Positions 53,371 through 64,000 of a stretch of DNA of 64,000 bases are shown piece by piece. The DNA comes from Bifidobacterium simiarum. GTDB lineage: Bacteria > Actinomycetota > Actinomycetes > Actinomycetales > Bifidobacteriaceae. The translations under genes and the position numbers were made by a program. Position 1 is the stretch's first letter; every line of letters starts with the position of its first letter. Location: NCBI RefSeq assembly GCF_002802905.1, contig NZ_PEBK01000003.1, positions 1 to 64,000 on the forward strand. The letters run 5' to 3'. The notes under the pieces were generated by a model. The model did no database searches. It saw only the letters and a list, made by a program, of their open reading frames with translations, and was not told the origin of the DNA.

Positions 53371-53452
53371 GAGCGGGCGGCATGCGCTTCACGACCGTAA
53401 GGACTCGGCCTGAGCGGCCCGGAGCGTGTCGGGAAGCGTATGTCGTCCGCTC
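53371..53452. repeat. Large hairpin element B between metB and cbs
   Basis: An approximately 25-bp imperfect stem (GAGCGGGCGGCATGCGCTTC versus GAAGCGTATGTCGTCCGCTC). It carries CGACCGTAAG and TGTCGGGAA, the inverse of motifs in element A, so the pair looks like two diverged inverted copies of one element. Confidence 0.75.
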
Positions 53453-53475
53453 CCCTAACGCCTATGCCCTGTCAG

Positions 53476-54495
53476 TCACGCGAAGTCCTCGGGGAGCGCG
53501 GAGGGGCGGGCGGTGCGCTTGACGACGTCCTCGAATCCGTTGTCGATCATCCACTGGTCGTTGAAGATCTTGCCGAGATAGCTGCGTCCCGAATCGGGCA
53601 GCAGCACCACGACGACCGCGTCCTTGCCGAGCTGGTGCTTCTTGGCGTACCGCAGCGCGGAAACCACGGCCATGCCGGAGGAGCCGCCGACCAGCAGACC
53701 TTCCTCGGCGGCCAGACGACGGGTCATCTCGAACGCGTCGGCGTCGTTGACCTGCACGATCTCGTCGACCACGCTCGGATCGTAGGCCTTGGGGAAGAAG
53801 TCCTCACCCACGCCCTCGATCTTGTACTGGTGCACGTTGGCCGGATCATCGGCGGAGTAGATCGAGCCTTCCGGGTCGGAGCCGACCACGGTCACGGCCC
53901 CGTCGGAGACCTCCTTGAGGTACTTGCCGGCGCCGGAGATCGTGCCGCCGGTGCCGATGCCGGCCACGTAGTGGGTCACCTGGTGATCGGTCTGCTCCCA
54001 GATCTCCGGTCCGGTCGTGTAGTAGTGGCTTAAGGGTCCGTTGGGGTTGTCGTACTGGTTGGGCTTGAACGCACCGGGGATCTCACGGGCGAGACGATCG
54101 GACACGTCGTAGTAGGAGCGCGGGTCGCCGGGGCCGGCGTCGGTCGGGGTCACGATGACTTCGGCTCCGTAGGCGCGCAGTACGGCGCGCTTGTCTTCGG
54201 AGACCTTGTCGGGCACGGTGAAGATCGCTCGGTATCCGCGCTGCTGGGCCACGAGGGCGAGACCGACGCCGGTGTTGCCGCTGGTGGGTTCGACGATGGT
54301 GCCGCCGGGGCGTAACTGGCCGGATTTCTCGGCGGCGTCGATGATACGGGCGGCGATGCGGTCCTTGGATGATCCGCCGGGGTTCATGTATTCCACCTTC
54401 ACGGCGATGGTGGCGTCGATGCCTTCGGTCACGTGGTTGAGCTTGACGAGCGGGGTGTTGCCGACGAGCTCGGTGATGGAGTTGGCGATGGTCAT
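53476..54495 (-). CDS. Cystathionine beta-synthase / cysteine synthase family protein
   Basis: A 339-residue PLP enzyme of the O-acetylserine sulfhydrylase/CBS fold: Lys44 in NPGGSSKDRIA binds PLP, with TSGNTG and GIGTGGTISG around the cofactor. It lacks the C-terminal CBS regulatory domains, as usual in bacteria. In bifidobacterial genomes this gene next to metB is often assigned cystathionine beta-synthase, giving reverse trans-sulfuration. GGAGGA precedes the ATG at 54495. Confidence 0.88.
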   Translation of the reverse strand: MTIANSITELVGNTPLVKLNHVTEGIDATIAVKVEYMNPGGSSKDRIAARIIDAAEKSGQLRPGGTIVEPTSGNTGVGLALVAQQRGYRAIFTVPDKVSEDKRAVLRAYGAEVIVTPTDAGPGDPRSYYDVSDRLAREIPGAFKPNQYDNPNGPLSHYYTTGPEIWEQTDHQVTHYVAGIGTGGTISGAGKYLKEVSDGAVTVVGSDPEGSIYSADDPANVHQYKIEGVGEDFFPKAYDPSVVDEIVQVNDADAFEMTRRLAAEEGLLVGGSSGMAVVSALRYAKKHQLGKDAVVVVLLPDSGRSYLGKIFNDQWMIDNGFEDVVKRTARPSALPEDFA

Positions 54496-54895
54496 GGTCT
54501 CATTCCTCCGGTTTCGGATCTGTACGTACTGCCTTGCGTTCCTTGCAATCATTGCGATCGTTGTCCGCTCCCCCGCGGGCTCTGATCGGTTTGCAGTACT
54601 GAAATGAGACGATACCCGATGCTGGTTTCGGGTTGGATGACGGGAAGTGAATTCGAAAACCGTTCCTGATGGTGTTGGTCTTCGGTGATTCCGGAGGCGA
54701 TCTGCGGTTTTCCCATATGGGGAGCCGCGGCATTCGCCGCTTGCGTCATTCCGATTGGATTTCGTTGCCGACTGGCTGAGAAATTCGTCCTATTTCAAGT
54801 TATGCGTCACTGACCAGCGCCCGGCACCTATCGTGCCTCGGGGCGGCGGCTAGCGACAACAACATGAAAAGAACGTCATGGCTCAAACAATACCA

Positions 54896-54926
54896 CCCCC
54901 ACCGACATCCGGCGTGTCGGCAGGGG
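54896..54926 (-). terminator. Hairpin downstream of lacS
   Basis: CCGACA/TGTCGG with flanking CCCC/GGGG form a stem; on the minus strand TATTGTTTGAG follows. A tandem duplication containing CAGCGCATATCGG (54934 and 54960) lies between it and lacS. The interval 54496-54895 shows no gene. Confidence 0.5.
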
Positions 54927-55018
54927 TGGATTGCAGCGCATATCGGGCAGGATGGATCACAGCGCATATCGGCGAATATGCGACGCCGTCCATTTCAGGG
55001 CTTCACCGCGTCGGACCT

Positions 55019-56653
55019 TCAGATGCCATCAGCACCATCACGGCCGGCAGCACCATCACGGCCGGCAACGCCTCCGACACCGTCAGCATCCCCATCATCT
55101 CCGGCGAGCTTGGCCTCCAGCTCCTCGACGATCCGCGCATGCATTTTCTCGTCGATCTTCACGGTGAATACGAACACGAGCAGACTGGCGACGATCAGAG
55201 CGAGCGGCGTGTAGAAGGCGAACATCTTGAAGGTGCGGATGTTCTCGGCGGTCATGTCGGCGGCGGTGGCGGTGCCGACCATGCCGGCGGCCACGGCGAT
55301 GAAACCGACGATGCCGTTGGAGAACGCGCCGGCGATCTTGTCGAGCATCGGGCGCACGGAGAGGGTCACGGCCTCGTTGCGCCGGCCGGTCTTGAGCTGG
55401 CCGTATTCGATGGAGTCGGTGAGGCTGAGGATCGCGGTCATCTGGATGAACGTGCCGGGGATGTAGAACAGCACGAGCGCCACGATGACCATCGTGAGGT
55501 TCTGCGCGCCGACGATGAACATCACGTAGCCGGCGATCATGAACGCCATGCCGGCGATGTACAGGTACCGTCGTGGGATGAACCGGTTGAGCACCGGGTA
55601 GAGCGGCGCGGCGATGAGGCCGGTGATGATCGGGATCACGCCGGCGATGGAGAACGCGGCGGGCTGGCCGAGCACGAACTTGAACAGGTAGAGCAGCACG
55701 CCGGTGGTGGCGACGTTGGCGATGGCGTAGAGCAGGTAGCTCAGCGCCACCCACAGGAGCTGATCGTTGTGGGCGAGCGCGGCGAACGCCTGCAATGGGT
55801 TGCCGTTCTTCTCGGCCTTGGCGCGCAGGGCACTGTCGTTCTCCCGGGTGCCGAAGGCGACGGTGAGGGCGGTGATGATGCCGAGCAGGGCGACGATCAC
55901 GCCGAACGCGGTCCATCCGCTCTGGCTTTCGGCGTGCGAGCCGGTGAACAGGTAGCTGAAGTAGCTGACGATGGGGATGACGACGACGGTGATGCCGTTG
56001 TATCCGATGGATCCGGTGAAGGAGCCGAGGGCGGTGTAGACGCTGCGCTCGTGCGAGTCCTCGGACAGGGCGGGGATCATGCCCCAGTAGGAGATGTCAC
56101 GCAGGGAGTAGAGCACATCGAGCGTGATGAACACGACGACGAACAGGATGATGAACCACGTTTCGCTGACGTTGACGAGACCGAACAGTCCGGTGTAGAC
56201 CAGCGCGAGCAGTACGGCGGACGTACAGCCGCCGATGACCTGCCATGGGCGGAAGCGGCCGAACCGGGTGGTGGTGTTGTCGATGAGATTGCCCAGCAGC
56301 GGGTCGATGAAGATCTCCGCGATGCGGATGATGACGATCAGGCCGGTGATGATGCCGATGAGCCGGGTGGCGAGCGCCTTATCGACGCCGGCGAACATGG
56401 CGCTGGTGACGTAGACGACGAAGTAGGTGCTCAGCGCGTTGTAGAACGTGGCCTGACCGAGGTTGCCAAGCGCATAGCAGATCCGGCGGCCGACGCCGGT
56501 TTTTCCGCCGGACGATGATGACGGCTGCCCGGCAACCGGCTGTTCGGCGACTGACCGCTCGATATTTGACTGCCCAGTATTTGACTGCCCAATGTTTGAC
56601 TGCCCAATGTTTGACTGATCAGTGGGTTCGTGTTCCGTGGATGACTGTTCCAT
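55019..56653 (-). CDS. lacS: GPH-family lactose/galactoside permease
   Basis: A 544-residue symporter of the glycoside-pentoside-hexuronide family with 12 membrane segments; DPLLGNLIDNTTTRFGRFRPWQ is the signature loop between segments 2 and 3. There is no PTS IIA domain at the C-terminus, in contrast to streptococcal LacS. The N-terminus holds QSNIG-type repeats encoded by a 15-bp tandem array, and the C-terminus a Gly/Asp-rich tail. It diverges from lacZ across an operator-bearing region. Confidence 0.92.
   Translation of the reverse strand: MEQSSTEHEPTDQSNIGQSNIGQSNTGQSNIERSVAEQPVAGQPSSSSGGKTGVGRRICYALGNLGQATFYNALSTYFVVYVTSAMFAGVDKALATRLIGIITGLIVIIRIAEIFIDPLLGNLIDNTTTRFGRFRPWQVIGGCTSAVLLALVYTGLFGLVNVSETWFIILFVVVFITLDVLYSLRDISYWGMIPALSEDSHERSVYTALGSFTGSIGYNGITVVVIPIVSYFSYLFTGSHAESQSGWTAFGVIVALLGIITALTVAFGTRENDSALRAKAEKNGNPLQAFAALAHNDQLLWVALSYLLYAIANVATTGVLLYLFKFVLGQPAAFSIAGVIPIITGLIAAPLYPVLNRFIPRRYLYIAGMAFMIAGYVMFIVGAQNLTMVIVALVLFYIPGTFIQMTAILSLTDSIEYGQLKTGRRNEAVTLSVRPMLDKIAGAFSNGIVGFIAVAAGMVGTATAADMTAENIRTFKMFAFYTPLALIVASLLVFVFTVKIDEKMHARIVEELEAKLAGDDGDADGVGGVAGRDGAAGRDGADGI
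56566..56625. repeat. Tandem 15-bp array inside lacS
   Basis: Four units of TTGACTGCCCAATGT type, two of them identical; they encode QSNIG repeats on the minus strand, before the first membrane segment. Confidence 0.85.
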
Positions 56654-56811
56654 GACCGTGCTTCTCCTTAGAAGACGTAATCGGAAAATCGGAGGGAGAT
56701 CATTCGTTGATCCGGGATCGACATGGCTGGTGATCGGTGATTCATAACCGATGATTCGTGATCAGCGAGCTGTGATCCGACATCGGTTAGTGTATTTCAT
56801 TACCGATTTAA

Positions 56812-56827
56812 AGTAAAATTATTTACT
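56812..56827. promoter_or_regulatory. LacI-type operator 1 in the lacS-lacZ region
   Basis: AGTAAA, four bases and TTTACT form a perfect inverted repeat on the lacS side. The arms recur at 57038 and 62429. Confidence 0.75.
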
Positions 56828-57037
56828 AAATTATCGATCACACGGCGTGTCGGACGACTCCCCACTTTCCCCGAGTGCCGAAATCTCCAGCAATTGCCAC
56901 AACCCTAACCCCGATAAGCCTTCTCGGAGCCCCGAAAGCCCGTTATCCGTCACCGATTCACCGACCGTCCCACACCAGATCGACCATCACCACCACACCG
57001 GAAGTTGCATAACTCACGCACAGGTATTACCTTTTTC

Positions 57038-57053
57038 AGTAAAGAGTTTTACT
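57038..57053. promoter_or_regulatory. LacI-type operator 2 upstream of lacZ
   Basis: AGTAAAGAGTTTTACT has the same arms as operator 1 and lies 73 bases before the lacZ start. Nothing else was found in 56654-57126. Confidence 0.75.
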
Positions 57054-57084
57054 TCATGCTCTGATCCCATCGACAACGACGTAA

Positions 57085-60324
<3,240 letters not shown>

Positions 60325-60345
60325 TCGGCAAGATCCACATGAGTA

Positions 60346-60385
60346 CGGGAAGTTGGCTGAGACAACCGCCTCAGTCGACTTCCCG
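60346..60385 (+). terminator. Terminator between lacZ and the convergent gene
   Basis: CGGGAAGT...GGCTGAG pairs with CTCAG...ACTTCCCG and is followed by a moderately U-rich tail (TTCAGTTTCTT). Confidence 0.7.
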
Positions 60386-60403
60386 ATAGATTCAGTTTCT
60401 TAA

Positions 60404-60991
60404 TCATTTCTTGAATTGCTCAAGATCACTGACCGATATATCGGAAGGAAGGTCGTCCCCCGAATCCATATCGACCCGATGATAATCGGCACTGCCCGTG
60501 GAATGGGATTCATCATTCTGGCGCCATTGGCCCTGACGTAACTGGTATGCGCCAGCCGTGGCTCCGGTAATGTAGTATTGTTTGGCTTTGTCGCCGCTCA
60601 GACCTGATTCGGTAAGAAACAGCACATAGTGATCGCCGATATGCAACGGTAGGGAGCCCTCACTCGAACCGGTCTGCCGCACTGCAATGCGTTCCGCGGA
60701 AGACGGCGTTCCCTTATGGACTTTCGTCACCGACACCTCCGCGATAGTGAATGGAGTTGTTTCGTCAATATCGAATGTGGAGTGCTGACTCAACACGGTT
60801 CCTTGAATGACCAGATCACTATCATCGAACATCTCCGAGAGGGAGGAATATACGTGCGCTCTGGTAAAGGATTGATGCACGTTCGAAGCAACGGGAAGAT
60901 GCCGCACCGCATAGAGCACACCCATCAGCATGGCAAATGCGGCAATCAACGTCACTATGATTTTCGCTGTCCTAGTATCCTGTTCACTCAT
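60404..60991 (-). CDS. Hypothetical membrane-anchored protein
   Basis: A 195-residue protein with one N-terminal membrane segment (about residues 9-29, IIVTLIAAFAMLMGVLYAV) and an extracellular domain containing LVIQGTVLSQHSTF, VTKVHKG and YVLFLTE, a beta-rich pattern reminiscent of small OB- or lipocalin-like surface domains. The AT-rich codon use differs from the surrounding genes. Start 60991 is chosen for the AGGGG eight bases upstream. No family recognised. Confidence 0.75.
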   Translation of the reverse strand: MSEQDTRTAKIIVTLIAAFAMLMGVLYAVRHLPVASNVHQSFTRAHVYSSLSEMFDDSDLVIQGTVLSQHSTFDIDETTPFTIAEVSVTKVHKGTPSSAERIAVRQTGSSEGSLPLHIGDHYVLFLTESGLSGDKAKQYYITGATAGAYQLRQGQWRQNDESHSTGSADYHRVDMDSGDDLPSDISVSDLEQFKK

Positions 60992-61109
60992 CGCATCCAC
61001 CCCTAATACAGTCTGTTAATCCCAGTGATCTCGTCAGCAGTCAAGGAACGAACCCCCACACATGTCCAAGTCCATACGGCCGAGACACCTTCATCCTAAC
61101 CGCAATTAC

Positions 61110-61340
61110 TAAAACTTACTAAAACCCATATGGGTACCAAGAACAACACGCCCCCGCTGGCGGGGGCTGGCTGCGGACAGCAGACTGGGGGTGGTCAAAC
61201 CATGCATCAGGACTCGACCACCCTCAGTCAGGCTCACGCCTGCAAGCTCCCGACGTGTTATGCGACGTGCGCCCGGCGTTGGGCGCACTGCCACGGACGG
61301 CCCACCGGACCGTACGTCCAGCGGGAGCACCTCTAAACGC
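61110..61340 (-). other. Structured non-coding stretch, possibly a decayed tnpB 3' end
   Basis: Several strong hairpins follow each other: GCCCCCGC/GCGGGGGC (61150-61167), GGGTGGTC/GACCACCC, AGGC/GCCT and GTGCGCCC/GGGCGCAC. The minus strand can be read as a 73-residue Arg-rich tail (VRSGGPSVAVRPTPGARR...) that resembles the C-terminal tails of TnpB proteins. It could thus be the remains of an IS200/IS605 end with its guide RNA scaffold, or the terminator region of the LacI gene. No catalytic motif remains. Confidence 0.3.
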
Positions 61341-61375
61341 TCAAACCACCAATACGCGACGACTCTCGTGACGTA

Positions 61376-62443
<1,068 letters not shown>

Positions 62444-62700
62444 TCAATCAGTGTAACGCGTATTACCGATTACGAGATCGACCATCGGCAGGTCATCGTT
62501 TGTTACCTCATCCGACCGACTTTCGCCGGCCACCTTCAGACAAGAATGGACGGACTGCGGCCGCACTATACCGCTCGCATGGAATGTGAGGAAGATTACA
62601 GGGCAATAATCGGCACTCATCGAACGTCAATCCTTTGACGGCAAGTAAGCTATGTAGCAGCTTTGACGGGGACTTCCCGCAGAGACTGACGAACAGGCAT

Positions 62701-62717
62701 TCCACCGCGAGGGTGGA
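62701..62717 (+). other. Short hairpin 23 bases upstream of coaBC
   Basis: TCCACC and GGTGGA pair across GCGAG. It could be a promoter-proximal mRNA structure; function unknown. Confidence 0.35.
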
Positions 62718-62740
62718 TTATGCCGTATGGAGGCAGCGTA

Positions 62741-64000
62741 ATGAGCGCCAAGCACAGCAGCGGCACCCGTCCGCGTCACATTCTTCTCGGTGTCACCGGC
62801 TCCATCGCCGCGTTCAAGGCGTGCCAGCTGGCATCGAACCTCACCAAGCACGGCCGTGAGGTCCGTGTGATGATGACGGCCTCGGCCACGAAGTTCGTAG
62901 GCCCCGTCACCTTCGATTCCCTCACGCACACCGCCACGAGGACGGCCATGTTCCCGGCCGCCGAATACGCCACGTACACCGACGAGTTCGGCGAGGCGCG
63001 CGTGGGCGTCAGCCACATCGAGGACGCCAAGTGGGCCGATATCGTGGTCATCGCGCCGGCCACGGCCAACGTGATCGCGAAGTTCGCGTCCGGCATCGCC
63101 GACGACTATCTGACGAGCACGACGCTGGCCGCCACCTGCCCGAAGCTGGTATGCCCGGCGATGAACGTGCACATGTACGAGAATCCGGCGACGCAGCGCA
63201 ACATCGCCGAATGCCGCGAGCTCGGCTTCCGTTTCGTCGACCCCACGTCTGGCCTGCTGGCCTGTCAGGACGTCGGCAAGGGTCGTCTCGCCGAGCCGGA
63301 GGACATCGAGCAGGCCATCGACGCACTGCTTGACGAAACGCTCGGTGCCGTCGAAGGCCCCGACGCCAACGACAACGCGGCCACCACCGACGCAGACACC
63401 GTCGACAACGCCACCGAGTCCCTGCCGCTCGCCGGCCTGAACGTGCTGATCACCGCCGGCCCCACGCAGGAGCCGCTCGACCCGATCCGCTATCTGACCA
63501 ACCATTCCACCGGCAAGATGGGCTACGCGCTGGCCGAGGCCGCGCGTGACATGGGCGCCGACGTGACGCTGGTCTCCGGCCCAGTCGCCCTTGACGCCCC
63601 GGCGAACGTGCGCATCGACCGCGTGACCACCGCTCAGGACATGTTCGAGGCCGTCTCCTCACACTTCCCGCAGGCCGACCTGACCATCATGGCCGCCGCG
63701 GTGGGCGATTTCCGCCCGGCGAGCGCCGCCTCGGAGAAGATCAAGAAGCACGGCCGCACCACGCTTGAACTGGAGCTCGTCTCCAATCCCGACATCCTCG
63801 CCTGGGCGGGCGAGCACAAGCGCACCGACGGCTCGCAGGCGATCTGTGGATTCGCGATGGAGACGCAGCACCTCATCGAGAACGCCGCGAAGAAGCTGCT
63901 GGAGAAGCACTGCGACATGCTGGTGGCCAACAATCTGCGCGAGCCGGGCGCCGGATTCGCTACCGACACCAACGTGGTGACGATCCTCACCCCCACCGAC
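62741..64000 (+). CDS. coaBC: Bifunctional phosphopantothenoylcysteine decarboxylase/phosphopantothenate-cysteine ligase (partial)
   Basis: The 420 visible residues hold the CoaC flavoprotein half (GVTGSIAAFKACQL at the N-terminus, VSHIEDAKWADIVVIAPATAN and PAMNVHMYENPA) and, from about residue 230, most of the CoaB ligase half (LITAGPTQEPLDPIRYLTNHSTGKMG). Together they carry out two steps of coenzyme A synthesis. The C-terminal end is cut by the window. GGAGG lies seven bases before ATG. Confidence 0.95.
   Translation, partial: MSAKHSSGTRPRHILLGVTGSIAAFKACQLASNLTKHGREVRVMMTASATKFVGPVTFDSLTHTATRTAMFPAAEYATYTDEFGEARVGVSHIEDAKWADIVVIAPATANVIAKFASGIADDYLTSTTLAATCPKLVCPAMNVHMYENPATQRNIAECRELGFRFVDPTSGLLACQDVGKGRLAEPEDIEQAIDALLDETLGAVEGPDANDNAATTDADTVDNATESLPLAGLNVLITAGPTQEPLDPIRYLTNHSTGKMGYALAEAARDMGADVTLVSGPVALDAPANVRIDRVTTAQDMFEAVSSHFPQADLTIMAAAVGDFRPASAASEKIKKHGRTTLELELVSNPDILAWAGEHKRTDGSQAICGFAMETQHLIENAAKKLLEKHCDMLVANNLREPGAGFATDTNVVTILTPTD

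Noticed and set aside
53144-53475. A SAM riboswitch upstream of metB
   Set aside because: The fold consists of two long inverted-repeat hairpins without the conserved junctions of known SAM aptamers, and no terminator/antiterminator choice is visible.
56566-56625. A non-coding tandem repeat or CRISPR-like array
   Set aside because: The units are in frame within lacS and encode QSNIG repeats.

Overview
The window is chromosomal DNA from a high-GC Gram-positive actinobacterium, almost certainly a Bifidobacterium or close relative. Pointers are the LacI-regulated sugar clusters, ABC sugar transporters with no ATPase of their own, lacS/lacZ divergence, sortase-dependent pili, the alr-dgt-dnaG block, and luxS with metB/cbs. 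I see no rRNA, tRNA, CRISPR array or prophage.

Region 1 (1-14.7 kb) is a carbohydrate regulon, mostly on the minus strand. It holds an SDR oxidoreductase (cut by the window start), an F5/8C-like protein, two LacI regulators, an AGE-superfamily isomerase, an alpha/beta hydrolase, two MalG/MalF permeases, a solute-binding lipoprotein and a GH88 unsaturated uronyl hydrolase. Seven sites close to TGAAACCGATTTCA precede these units, so they probably form one regulon for lyase-derived, uronate-containing oligosaccharides. A 2.8-kb stretch inside it (10.04-12.86 kb) has no intact gene. It carries a decayed tnpB fragment flanked by two copies of a four-hairpin repeat, and then a short operon of two paralogous 41-residue peptides.

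Region 2 (14.8-22.4 kb) is a sortase-dependent pilus locus: a large tip/adhesin protein, a pilin, and a class C sortase overlapping the pilin by 8 bases. Region 3 (22.6-28.8 kb) is housekeeping: three DnaA-box-like sites, dnaG, dgt, alr and an ABC ATPase. Region 4 (29-38.6 kb) has an APC permease, a fused gluconokinase/6-phosphogluconate dehydrogenase with a divergent GntR regulator, an aminotransferase, luxS, a GNAT enzyme and recQ. A TetR regulator then diverges from two YhgE/Pip membrane proteins (38.7-43.6 kb).

Region 5 (43.8-50.1 kb) is visibly more AT-rich. It has two MFS transporters, a GH63/MGH1-like hydrolase, a divergent LacI gene that looks leaderless, and a PIN-domain protein with a small upstream partner. 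It looks acquired. An approximately 155-bp composite palindromic repeat occurs three times between 43.6 and 52.0 kb. Region 6 (50.4-54.5 kb) has an MFS transporter, metB and cbs, with two large hairpin elements between metB and cbs. Region 7 (55-62.4 kb) is a lactose locus: lacS and lacZ diverge, with a downstream LacI regulator, and three AGTAAA-n-TTTACT operators tie the genes together. The window ends inside coaBC.
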